Assembly (NCBI RefSeq): GCF_003240565.2
Contig: NZ_CP117255.1
Span: 2,046,001-2,110,000, forward strand
Origin: Rhizobium tumorigenes
GTDB lineage: Bacteria; Pseudomonadota; Alphaproteobacteria; Rhizobiales; Rhizobiaceae
Length of the DNA: 64,000 nucleotides
Reading direction: 5' to 3'
The translations under genes and the position numbers were made by a program. The notes beneath the pieces were generated by a model that saw nothing but the letters and a program-made list of their open reading frames with translations, did not search any database and was not told the origin of the DNA. Of the stretch, positions 9,210-17,441 are shown piece after piece (the stretch's first letter is position 1; the number at the start of each line of letters is the position of its first letter).

Positions 9210-9238
9210 GTTGATTTGCAGCGGGTTTTGTCCATATA
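9210..9238 (+). promoter_or_regulatory. Candidate sigma-70 type promoter for the Na/Pi cotransporter gene
   Basis: GTTGAT, a 17-base spacer, then CATATA, close to the rhizobial housekeeping form CTTGAC-N17-CTATAT; the same region also contains a perfect TATAAT at 9235-9240. It lies about 120 bases before the gene start. Confidence 0.45.
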
Positions 9239-9358
9239 ATAGTTAGCCGACGAGCAAATTTTGCCGGGTGCGGCTCTCTCCAGCGCTGAAATTACGTGCC
9301 TTTTCAGTCTCCGGTCGATGCCGGAAGCCTACGGCATGAGAAGGAAATCCCGCGAAAA

Positions 9359-11005
9359 ATGGACTCAACCACGGTCATGATCAACCTGTTCGGCGCAGTA
9401 GCCTTGCTGCTGTTCGGCCTGTCGCAGGTAAAGGACGGCGTCACCCGCGCTTTCGGTGCCCGCCTGCGGACCGGGCTGGCGACCGGGACACGCAGCAGCG
9501 GCCGTTCCTTCGTCTCCGGCTTCGTCGCGACGATCGCGCTGCAAAGTTCGACCGCGACCGCGCTAATGGTCGCGTCTTTCGTCGAACGTGACCTGGTGAT
9601 CCCGTCCATGGCACAGATCGTGCTGCTCGGCGCCAATGTCGGCACCGCCGTGACGGCATGGATCGTGGCAACCGGCATCGAGTGGCTGTCGCCCCTGATC
9701 ATCCTGATCGGCATCGTTCTCTACCGCCGCTCGTCGAGCAACCAGCAGGGCGCAGGCACGGCGCTGATCGGCATCGGCCTGATGCTGCTATCGCTGCAGC
9801 TACTGAGCATGGCGACGGCACCGATCCGCGAATCCCAGGCGCTTGCCGCCTTCATCGGCCTGCTCGACGGCGCCCTGCCGGTCGCATTGATCTTCTCGGC
9901 CGCCCTCGCCTTCATCTCGTCGTCGAGCCTTGCCGTTGTCGTGCTGATCCTGTCCCTCGCCTCCACCGGCATCCTGTCGCCCGCCCTCTCCATTGTCCTG
10001 GTGCTCGGCGCCAACCTTGGCGGCGCCATTCCGCCCGTCGTCGCAACCATGTCCGGTCCCGCAACCGCCCGCCGCGTGACGCTTGGCAACCTCATCGTAC
10101 GCGCCATCGGCTGCGCCATTGCCATGCCATTGGCCGGCAACGCTGGCGCCCTTCTGCAAGGCCTCGGCTTTGCGCCCGCAAAACTGCCCGTCGACGCACA
10201 TTTGATGTTCAACATCGCGCTTGCCGCCCTCGCATGGCCGTTTTCTCCACTGATTTCAAGGCTGATGCTGCGGCTGGTGCCCGCCGATGCCGCGACCGAG
10301 GACAGCCCGAGATTCCTCGACGAACAGGCTCTCGGGACCCCTGTGGTTGCCGTCGCTAGCGCGACCCGCGAAGTTCTGGCCGTCGGCGATCTCATCGAAC
10401 GCATGTTGATCCGCACGCAGACCGCATTCGATAACAACGACCTGGCCTCGCTGAAGGAAATCCCGCTGCTGGAAAAGCGCGTCGATCGGCTGCAGCAGGA
10501 AGTCAAGGTCTATCTCTCCAGGCTCGGCCGTGGCGGGCTCGACGAGGAAACCAGCCGTCGTTCCATCGTCATCATCGATTACGCCATCAATCTCGAACAT
10601 ATCGGCGATATCATCGAGAAAGGCCTTTCGGAGCAGGTGGCGAAAAAGATCGGCCACGGCCTCGCCTTTTCCGACGATGGCTTTGCCGAGCTGCAGCGCC
10701 TGTTCACGATGACCATCGACAATCTGAGGGTCGCCCAAACGATCCTCGTGACGCGCGATTTCAATCTCGCCCGCCAGATGATGGAAGTGAAGGTCGATGT
10801 CCGTCGGCTCGAGAAGCAGTCTTCGGATCGCCATATCGCCCGGCTGCGCGACGGTCGCATGGACAGCCTGCAAACCAGTTCGCTGCATCTGGACATGCTG
10901 CGCGACCTCAAGCGGATCAATGCCCACATCGTCTCCGTAGCCCACCCCATCCTCGACGAGAGCGGCCTGCTGATCGAAAGCCGCCTGCTGAACGCAGCTG
11001 AGTGA
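9359..11005 (+). CDS. Na+/phosphate cotransporter family protein with PhoU-like domain
   Basis: A 548-residue protein with two parts. Residues about 1-320 form the paired Na/Pi cotransporter II repeats, with the QSSTATALM and SSSLAVVVLIL segments that are the duplicated QSS/SSS motifs of NptA/SLC34 relatives. Residues about 345-545 are a PhoU-like helical bundle with RLEKQSSDRH and HLDMLRDLKRINAHI. It should move or sense phosphate at the inner membrane. The ATG has AGAAGGAAA upstream with wide spacing; the frame continues upstream without homology. It stands alone, not with a pst operon. Confidence 0.9.
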   Translation: MDSTTVMINLFGAVALLLFGLSQVKDGVTRAFGARLRTGLATGTRSSGRSFVSGFVATIALQSSTATALMVASFVERDLVIPSMAQIVLLGANVGTAVTAWIVATGIEWLSPLIILIGIVLYRRSSSNQQGAGTALIGIGLMLLSLQLLSMATAPIRESQALAAFIGLLDGALPVALIFSAALAFISSSSLAVVVLILSLASTGILSPALSIVLVLGANLGGAIPPVVATMSGPATARRVTLGNLIVRAIGCAIAMPLAGNAGALLQGLGFAPAKLPVDAHLMFNIALAALAWPFSPLISRLMLRLVPADAATEDSPRFLDEQALGTPVVAVASATREVLAVGDLIERMLIRTQTAFDNNDLASLKEIPLLEKRVDRLQQEVKVYLSRLGRGGLDEETSRRSIVIIDYAINLEHIGDIIEKGLSEQVAKKIGHGLAFSDDGFAELQRLFTMTIDNLRVAQTILVTRDFNLARQMMEVKVDVRRLEKQSSDRHIARLRDGRMDSLQTSSLHLDMLRDLKRINAHIVSVAHPILDESGLLIESRLLNAAE

Positions 11006-11073
11006 GATGCTCGCGGGATGAACTGAAGATCGGTGCCGATGAATGAGCGTCGAACGCCGGCGCAGAAAAACGA

Positions 11074-11331
11074 TCAGTCTGCGGTCGGCAGGCGGCGCAT
11101 AGTGAATTCTATGCGGTCGCCTTCGACCTGTCGCCAGCTTTCGACTTCCGTCCAGTAGGCGGCCTTTGGAAAATCGTCGAACCATTGGCGGGCTTTTTCG
11201 CGGGCGTCGGGGCGACTGAGGCAATAGGTTTCGCGCACAAAATCTCCCCTTCCGCCGGCAAGCTTGCTGCGGCGGTGGCGGTCGATCTGGCGCTTGAGCC
11301 CATCAAGGGGCGGCGATCCCGTAATCTTCAT
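11074..11331 (-). CDS. Small protein of unknown function
   Basis: An 85-residue basic protein beginning MKITGSPPLDGLKRQIDRHR. It has many Arg, Lys, Asp and Trp residues, no signal peptide, no membrane segment and no Cys pair. The middle reads KARQWFDDFPKAAYWTEVES. I do not recognise the family. It is the only plausible gene between the Na/Pi gene and hemF, reads on the opposite strand to both, and the amino acid balance is protein-like. Function unknown. Confidence 0.6.
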   Translation of the reverse strand: MKITGSPPLDGLKRQIDRHRRSKLAGGRGDFVRETYCLSRPDAREKARQWFDDFPKAAYWTEVESWRQVEGDRIEFTMRRLPTAD

Positions 11332-11503
11332 GATAAACCTTGCCTTTGCGCCAAGATAATACCAGACGCTTCATTTTGCGAGTCGATTATGCCGGTGTTC
11401 AAGCGGGGGATGCTGGCTGCCACCTTGCTTTGCTGTTATGCAAAACCCGATTTTGAAGGCCGTGCGAGTCGTGGCCGCTGCACACATGGCGCCGGAGATA
11501 CTT

Positions 11504-12412
11504 ATGGAAAGACCACAGCTTCCGACCGGATTGCCTGACGACATCGAGGACAAGAAGCTTGCTGCGCGCGGCTGGTTCGAGAGCCTGCGTGACACGATCT
11601 GCGCGGAATTCGAGGCGCTGGAAGACGAGTTGACCGGCCCTCTTGCCGACCAGGAACCGGGCCGCTTCGTTGCCAAGGATTGGCAGCGCGAGGGCGATGG
11701 CGGCGGCGGCAGGATGTCGATGATGGAAGGGCGCGTCTTCGAGAAGGTCGGCGTCCACACGTCCACCGTGCACGGCGAGTTTGCCCCCGATTTTCGCAGC
11801 CAGATCCCCGGTGCCAACGAGGATCCGCGCTTCTGGGCCTCCGGCATTTCGCTCATCGCCCATCCCGTCAATCCCAACGTGCCGGCCGTGCACATGAACA
11901 CCCGCATGGTGGTCACGACCAGCCGCTGGTTCGGCGGCGGCGCCGACTTGACGCCCGTCCTTGATGGCAGGCGAACACAGGAAGACCCCGACAGCCAACT
12001 ATTTCACCGTGCCATGGAGATCGCCTGCGGCCGTCATACGGTTGCAGACTATCCGCGCTATAAGGCCTGGTGCGAGGAGTATTTCTTCCTGAAGCACCGA
12101 AACGAATCACGCGGCATCGGTGGGATTTTCTACGACTGGCTTCATTCGAGCGAGGAGGACGGCGGCTGGGAGGCCGACTTTGCCTTCACGCGCGATGTCG
12201 GAAGGGCATTTTCGATGGTCTACCCGCGGATTGTAAGGTCGAACTTCAACAAGCTGTGGACAGAGCAGCACCGGGACGAACAATTGATTCGCCGCGGACG
12301 CTATGTCGAGTTCAATCTTCTGTACGACCGCGGCACGATCTTCGGCCTGAAGACCGGCGGCAATGTAGAGTCTATCCTGTCGTCCCTGCCGCCCGTGGTT
12401 CGTTGGCCCTGA
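11504..12412 (+). CDS. hemF: Oxygen-dependent coproporphyrinogen III oxidase
   Basis: A 302-residue enzyme that turns coproporphyrinogen III into protoporphyrinogen IX with O2 in heme synthesis. It carries the family signatures [41 protein letters not shown] with the active-site residues, and [15 protein letters not shown]. Length agrees with the HemF family (about 300). The start chosen, [13 protein letters not shown], has GGAG six bases upstream; an earlier ATG at 11438 would add 22 non-conserved residues. Aerobic heme synthesis fits with the bc1 complex and the hemin receptor in this window, although they are not one operon. Confidence 0.95.
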   Translation: MERPQLPTGLPDDIEDKKLAARGWFESLRDTICAEFEALEDELTGPLADQEPGRFVAKDWQREGDGGGGRMSMMEGRVFEKVGVHTSTVHGEFAPDFRSQIPGANEDPRFWASGISLIAHPVNPNVPAVHMNTRMVVTTSRWFGGGADLTPVLDGRRTQEDPDSQLFHRAMEIACGRHTVADYPRYKAWCEEYFFLKHRNESRGIGGIFYDWLHSSEEDGGWEADFAFTRDVGRAFSMVYPRIVRSNFNKLWTEQHRDEQLIRRGRYVEFNLLYDRGTIFGLKTGGNVESILSSLPPVVRWP

Positions 12413-12495
12413 TGTCAACAAAACGTGAGGGTCTTACAAAGTAACGCGTTGCTACTACTTTAACTTGAACATGGTACAGTCAGAGGAGGATTGTC

Positions 12496-12765
12496 ATGTC
12501 TACGAAGAGCAGTGCAGCCCCTACCCCGACCACAGCGAGTGCGATGGATACTCCTGACTTTATCAGGAGGCTGGCGGAGGACCAGCGCATCCGAAGCGGC
12601 TCCGATCTGCCTTTATCCTGCTTCATCGAGCAGGTGAAGATGCAACTGAAAGGCCGGCCGGCCAACGATGTATCCCGTATTCCGCAGGACCGCATCGCCA
12701 GGCGCTCCGTCGCCCACCGCCACCAGACGTCGGAGCTTTTCAAAGCCTGGGCAATGCCTGAATAG
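12496..12765 (+). CDS. Small hypothetical protein
   Basis: An 89-residue protein with an excellent ribosome-binding site (AGAGGAGG, six bases before ATG). The first 15 residues are Ser/Thr/Pro/Ala-rich and the rest, from about 18, is polar with many Arg and Gln (DFIRRLAEDQRIRSGSDLP). No signal peptide, no helix for the membrane. I do not recognise it. It lies 83 bases after hemF on the same strand and converges on the cca gene. Confidence 0.65.
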   Translation: MSTKSSAAPTPTTASAMDTPDFIRRLAEDQRIRSGSDLPLSCFIEQVKMQLKGRPANDVSRIPQDRIARRSVAHRHQTSELFKAWAMPE

Positions 12766-12830
12766 GCTGAGCAGGCTGCAACACCACCATCGGGCGCAGC
12801 TTCTGCGATAAGCGGAGGCTGCCCTGAAAA

Positions 12831-14081
12831 TCAGACCATTTCTCGTAGCCGCGACAGCAGGGTAGCCTTGTCGGTCGCGAAATTCTCGTCGACCCACTGG
12901 CGTTCAAGATCGCCCAGCACTTCGCCCACGCGCGGGCCGGCAGCAATTCCTGCCTTCAGCGCATCGGCTCCGCTGACTGGAAAGACCGGCTTCTGCCAGC
13001 CGCCTGCGCGATCCAGCAGCTTGCCGATGCGTGCCGTACGCGCCATCTCTGCAAAGTCGCCCTCCGCCTTGCCCCGCGCCACCGCAAGGGCGAGCTTCAA
13101 CCTGGTGCGGATACCCTCTGCTCCATGGCCATACAGCAATCTTTGAAACGCTGCGTCAGAGATCTCGTCGTCGACGACGGGTGCGGCCGCCCATGTGGCA
13201 AGCCTCGCCGCCTCTGCCTTCGACAGGCGCAACCGGATCGCGAGCTTTGCCAGCCTGTCGGCATCTGGCGGCACTATGGAGGCAAGTCGCAGCAATGGAT
13301 CCGGCGACCAGCCAAGCGCCCGTTCGGTGGAAACAAGCGCCGGGATGGCGTCGATGCCCCACTTCTCGGTTTCCGGCAAGATATCGGTGAGCACGCTGAT
13401 CTGGCGCATCCAAAGCAGCGCACGCCCCGGATCGGGTGCTCCCAGCAGCTTCTTCATTTCCGACCAGATGCGCTCGGCCGACAGCGATGCCAGTGTGGCG
13501 CGCGCGCCGGCACAGGCCCTGAGGCCCGCAGCATCGGGCCGACCGGTGCCATAGAAGGCAAAGAACCGGAAAAAGCGCAGTATGCGCAAATGATCCTCGG
13601 CGATCCGCGTTGCCGGCTCGCCGATGAACCGAATGGTCCTGGTCTCTATATCCGCAAGGCCGCCAACGAGATCGATGACCTCGCCGGTAGCGGTCGCATA
13701 GAGCGCATTGATCGTCAGATCGCGGCGTTCGGCATCCGCCTGCCAGTCCGTGCTGAAAGCCACCTCGGCATGACGTCCGTCGGTCTCGACGTCGCGGCGC
13801 AACGTCGTCACCTCGAACGGCTTGCCATCGATCACCAACGTCACTGTGCCATGCGCGATGCCGGTCGGTACGGCCCTGATGCCGGCCGCCTTGGCACGGG
13901 CGACGACAGCGTCCGGCAGCAGCGTCGTCGCGACGTCGATGTCGGCGACATCGAGCCCCATCAGGCTGTTGCGGACTGCTCCGCCAACGATGCGCGCCTC
14001 GCCGCCGTCGGTGTTGAGCAACGCCAGAACCTGTCCGAGCGCCGCATCCGCGAACCACGTCTCTCCGGCAACAGTCGTCAT
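12831..14081 (-). CDS. cca: tRNA nucleotidyltransferase (CCA-adding enzyme family)
   Basis: A 416-residue class II nucleotidyltransferase that builds or repairs the 3' CCA of tRNA. The head domain has GGAVR (33-37), the metal-binding pair in DIDVAT (47-52), the RRDLTINALY motif at about 120 and the ERILRFFRFFAF-type neck (here LRILRFFRFFAFYG). The rest is the helical tail. PcnB-type poly(A) polymerases are close relatives, but alphaproteobacteria usually have a single enzyme and the length suits CCA addition. Its ATG overlaps the stop of the Nudix gene as ATGA, with GAGAGG nine bases upstream, so translation is coupled. Confidence 0.9.
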   Translation of the reverse strand: MTTVAGETWFADAALGQVLALLNTDGGEARIVGGAVRNSLMGLDVADIDVATTLLPDAVVARAKAAGIRAVPTGIAHGTVTLVIDGKPFEVTTLRRDVETDGRHAEVAFSTDWQADAERRDLTINALYATATGEVIDLVGGLADIETRTIRFIGEPATRIAEDHLRILRFFRFFAFYGTGRPDAAGLRACAGARATLASLSAERIWSEMKKLLGAPDPGRALLWMRQISVLTDILPETEKWGIDAIPALVSTERALGWSPDPLLRLASIVPPDADRLAKLAIRLRLSKAEAARLATWAAAPVVDDEISDAAFQRLLYGHGAEGIRTRLKLALAVARGKAEGDFAEMARTARIGKLLDRAGGWQKPVFPVSGADALKAGIAAGPRVGEVLGDLERQWVDENFATDKATLLSRLREMV

Positions 14082-14713
14082 GCGTAAAGCCTCTCGTACA
14101 ATGTCCGGACGATCCCGGCGGTAATGCCCCAGATCATCCATTGACCGTAGGGCATGCGGTAGAAATGACGCTCGCTGCCCTTCCACTCCATGCTGTCGCG
14201 CATATGGTGCGTCGGGTCCATCAGAAACGACAGAGGCACTTCGAAAGCATCCTCGACCTCGGTCGGACTTAGCGTCAGCTCGAAACCCGGCTTGACGACC
14301 GCCAGGATCGGCGTAATGCGGAATCCGGTCGCAGCCAGATAATGCGGCAGGCGGGCCACCGGTTCGACGAACAGATTGGCAAGCCCGATCTCCTCCTCAG
14401 CCTCGCGCATCGCGGCAGCCTCCGGCGACGCATCGTCCGGATCTATGGCGCCGCCCGGAAAGGCGATCTGGCCAGAGTGCTTGCGCAGATTTGTCGTGCG
14501 CTGCGTAAAGATGACCCGTGCGTCGTCTCCCTCGTCGATGACAGGCACCAGCACCGCGGCGTCGCGTAGCGTCATCCCCTCGACGTCGAGAATTCTCTCT
14601 CGGTTGAGAAGGTGATCGCCGTGCTCACGCCAGGCAAGCTCGACCGGGTTACCCGTCTGGTTGAGCGCGCGGCGGCGGAATTCGGCTGCCGAATAAAGCG
14701 GAAACTCACTCAT
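14078..14713 (-). CDS. Nudix hydrolase, coenzyme A pyrophosphatase type
   Basis: A 211-residue Nudix enzyme. Residues 69-88 (FTQRTTNLRKHSGQIAFPGG) match the CoA-pyrophosphatase (NudL/UPF0035) motif that precedes the Nudix box, and the box itself runs from about 87 to 110 with REAEEEIG at the end. As in that subfamily, the first Glu of the classical box is not kept. It probably cleaves CoA or acyl-CoA to phosphopantetheine and 3',5'-ADP. The ATG lies 8 bases inside the upstream DUF1285 gene, and its stop overlaps cca, giving a three-gene coupled operon. Confidence 0.88.
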   Translation of the reverse strand: MSEFPLYSAAEFRRRALNQTGNPVELAWREHGDHLLNRERILDVEGMTLRDAAVLVPVIDEGDDARVIFTQRTTNLRKHSGQIAFPGGAIDPDDASPEAAAMREAEEEIGLANLFVEPVARLPHYLAATGFRITPILAVVKPGFELTLSPTEVEDAFEVPLSFLMDPTHHMRDSMEWKGSERHFYRMPYGQWMIWGITAGIVRTLYERLYA

Positions 14714-15332
14714 CTGCCAGGGCATTCAGCGTCAGCGCCGTCATGATCGGGAAAGTCGCGCCGCCGGAGCGGACGCAGAACATCGCGACGCCGTCGATGT
14801 CGAGCGTTTCGCCGAGAGCCACCAGATCGTACATGACGGCCCGTGACACCAGCGCCTCCAGCCGGCCGCGCACGTGCAGGTAGGGCTTGAGCTCGTTGTT
14901 GTCGCCATGCATGAGGAAGCGCAGCGGATGGCTCTCGCCTGCCTCCACGACGTCCCCAACGTTCGTCCGGAATGTCAGTAGCGGATGGCCGTCAACCTGC
15001 GTCATCGTCATCTCGACGGCCAGAAACGGCGCATCGACGACGCGGATGCCGACTTTTTCCACAGGCGTCACGAGATAGGTCTTGCCGTCCTCGTCCTTGC
15101 GCAACACCGTCGAGAACAATCGCACCAGCGGCGCGCGGCCGATCGGTGTCCCCATGTAGAACCAGGTACCGTCGCTGCGGATTTCCATGTCGAGATCGCC
15201 GCAGAAGGGCGGGTTCCACTTGTCGACCGGCGGCGGACCCTTGGCGTGGTCTCCGGCATCTCCGGCGGCGCGCGAAATCAGGGCAGCCAAGCCTGCCGCG
15301 TCGGTCGTCGCGCTGATTTCCTCGGCTGCCAT
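14706..15332 (-). CDS. DUF1285 domain protein
   Basis: A 208-residue cytoplasmic protein of the DUF1285 family. The family core is seen from about residue 35: VDKWNPPFCGDLDMEIRSDG, then WFYMGTPIGRAPLVRLFSTV and LVTPVEKVGI. Known structures of the family show two small beta-rich halves and no catalytic site has been assigned. It is the first gene of the DUF1285-Nudix-cca operon, which is divergent from the MoxR operon across a 160-base gap. Function unknown; the constant company of a Nudix and tRNA-processing gene in rhizobia is the only hint. Confidence 0.85.
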   Translation of the reverse strand: MAAEEISATTDAAGLAALISRAAGDAGDHAKGPPPVDKWNPPFCGDLDMEIRSDGTWFYMGTPIGRAPLVRLFSTVLRKDEDGKTYLVTPVEKVGIRVVDAPFLAVEMTMTQVDGHPLLTFRTNVGDVVEAGESHPLRFLMHGDNNELKPYLHVRGRLEALVSRAVMYDLVALGETLDIDGVAMFCVRSGGATFPIMTALTLNALADE

Positions 15333-15492
15333 TGTTCCGTCCCGGTTCGTCGCTAGTTCTTGCTGTCACACGAGATAGTCATTCGAGACGCGCTTGTCAG
15401 CATTGTTGTGAGGGATAAATTCTCTTGAGTATGGGGCAAATCTGTATGAACTGCGAATCGACACACCCGTCTTTCAGCCGCCGGAGATGCAC

Positions 15493-16506
15493 ATGGGCAT
15501 GATCAATTCGACAGAGGCTAGCCTCGACGACAAGGCCATGATTGCATCTGCAGAGCGTGCGCTTGCCGATATCGCCGCAATTCGCGACCAGATATCGAAG
15601 GTCATTTTCGGCCAGGAAAGCGTCGTCGAGAAGACTGTGCTCGCGGTTCTGGCCGGCGGCCACGCGCTGCTGGTCGGCGTTCCCGGCCTCGCCAAGACCA
15701 AGCTGGTGACGACGCTCGGCGACGTGCTCGGGCTGGGAGCCAGCCGCGTACAGTTCACCCCTGACCTGATGCCATCGGACATTCTAGGCTCGGAAGTGAT
15801 GGACCAGGACGACACCGGTCGCCGTTCATTCCGCTTTCTCAAGGGCCCCATCTTCGCACAATTGCTGATGGCAGACGAAATCAACCGCGCCTCGCCGCGC
15901 ACCCAGTCGGCGCTGCTGCAGGCGATGCAGGAATATCATGTCACAATCGCCGGCCAGCGCTACGACCTGCCGGCGCCTTTCCACGTGCTTGCCACCCAAA
16001 ACCCGCTGGAACAGGAAGGCACCTATCCGCTGCCGGAAGCGCAGCTAGACCGGTTTTTGCTGCAGGTCGATGTCGGCTATCCGGAATTGGCCGACGAGCG
16101 CCGCATCCTGCTCGACACGACCGGCATGTCGGAAGCAAAGGCCGGCGCTGCCATCGATGCTGGCAGGCTGTCCGAAATCCAGAAGCTTATCCGCCAGATG
16201 CCGATCAGCGACAGCGTCGTCGATGCCATCCTGTCTCTTGTCCGCTCGGCCCGACCGGGCCAGGGCAACGCCACGACAGACAAGCACGTCGCCTGGGGCC
16301 CGGGCCCGCGCGCCGGCCAGGCGATGATGCTCTGCACCCGCGCCCGCGCCCTCTACCAGGGTCGCCTCGCCCCGTCGCTGGACGATGTACACGCGCTCGC
16401 CGAACCGATCCTGCAGCACCGCATGGCGCTGACGTTCGTCGCCCGCGCCGAAGGCATGTCAGTTCGCGACGTCATTTCCGACCTGGTCAAGCAGGCCAGG
16501 ACCTAG
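15493..16506 (+). CDS. MoxR family AAA+ ATPase
   Basis: A 337-residue AAA+ ATPase of the MoxR/RavA group, thought to act as a chaperone for proteins with von Willebrand A domains. Walker A is GVPGLAKT (62-69), Walker [11 protein letters not shown] (123-132), followed by sensor-1 [13 protein letters not shown] and the sensor-2 region. Three in-frame ATG codons are close together; the second is chosen because GGAG sits six bases before it. It opens the operon MoxR-DUF58-BatA/DUF4159-large membrane protein-GNAT, and the DUF58 gene starts 14 bases after its stop. Confidence 0.93.
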   Translation: MGMINSTEASLDDKAMIASAERALADIAAIRDQISKVIFGQESVVEKTVLAVLAGGHALLVGVPGLAKTKLVTTLGDVLGLGASRVQFTPDLMPSDILGSEVMDQDDTGRRSFRFLKGPIFAQLLMADEINRASPRTQSALLQAMQEYHVTIAGQRYDLPAPFHVLATQNPLEQEGTYPLPEAQLDRFLLQVDVGYPELADERRILLDTTGMSEAKAGAAIDAGRLSEIQKLIRQMPISDSVVDAILSLVRSARPGQGNATTDKHVAWGPGPRAGQAMMLCTRARALYQGRLAPSLDDVHALAEPILQHRMALTFVARAEGMSVRDVISDLVKQART

Positions 16507-16520
16507 GGAGAGAGCGCCGC

Positions 16521-17441
16521 GTGGCATCCATCGGACAGATCGTCAATCCGACATCCGGCAGCGATGCCCTTTCCCGCGCCCGGCAACGGGCAGCTCTCGT
16601 CCCCGATTGCCTGGTCGAGGCGAAGCGCATAGCCAACACCGTGATTGCCGGCTGGCACGGCCGCCGCAAGCGCGGCATCGGCGAGAATTTCTGGCAGTTC
16701 CGCCCCTACAGCGATGGCGAGAGCCTGTCGCGCATCGACTGGCGGCGCTCGGCCCGCGATGACCATACCTATATCCGCGATCATGAATGGGAAGCGGCAC
16801 ACACCATATGGCTCTGGGCCGACATGTCGCCGTCGATGATGTTCAGGTCGTCGCTCGGTCATGTCTCCAAGGAAAGCCGCGCGCTGGTCGTCATGCTGGC
16901 ATTGGCCGAAATCCTCGCCCGCTCCGGCGAGCGCATCGGCTGCCCCGGCATCATGGAACCGATTTCCGCCCGCAACGCTGCCGAGCGACTGGCGACGGCG
17001 CTGATGCATGCGCCGCTGGGCGGTGGCCTGCCGCAGACGGCGATGATCCGCGGCTGGAGCGACGTCGTGCTGATCGGAGATTTTCTCGACGATGCAGATA
17101 GCATCATGGCCCGTCTCGGCCCGCTTGCACGGCGCGGATTGCGCGGCCATGTGGTCGAGATCGCCGATCCCGCCGAGGAAACATTTCCCTATAGCGGCCG
17201 CACCGAGTTCACCGATCCGGAAACCGGCGAAAAGCTGGTGGCCGGCCGTGCCGAGACAATCCGCGAGGATTACCAGCGTGCCTACCTGGCGCGCCGCGAC
17301 AGCCTCGGAGAGACGCTGCGCCACCTCGGCTGGACATTCGTCACCCACCGCACCGACCACCTCGCCTCCGAGGCGCTTGTCGCTGTGCACACCTACCTGT
17401 CCGGCATGCCGACCAGAGCCACCCATGGTGGTCAGTTGTGA
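16521..17441 (+). CDS. DUF58 domain protein (von Willebrand A-like)
   Basis: A 306-residue soluble protein. The DUF58 signature FRPYSDGESLSRIDWRRSAR is at 60-79, followed by a VWA-like fold with WADMSPSMMF standing for the D-x-S-x-S metal site. Such proteins always travel with MoxR ATPases and are taken as their clients. The start is a GTG with GGGAGAG about eight bases upstream. Its stop overlaps the next start as GTGA, so the downstream membrane protein is translated with it. Confidence 0.9.
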   Translation: MASIGQIVNPTSGSDALSRARQRAALVPDCLVEAKRIANTVIAGWHGRRKRGIGENFWQFRPYSDGESLSRIDWRRSARDDHTYIRDHEWEAAHTIWLWADMSPSMMFRSSLGHVSKESRALVVMLALAEILARSGERIGCPGIMEPISARNAAERLATALMHAPLGGGLPQTAMIRGWSDVVLIGDFLDDADSIMARLGPLARRGLRGHVVEIADPAEETFPYSGRTEFTDPETGEKLVAGRAETIREDYQRAYLARRDSLGETLRHLGWTFVTHRTDHLASEALVAVHTYLSGMPTRATHGGQL

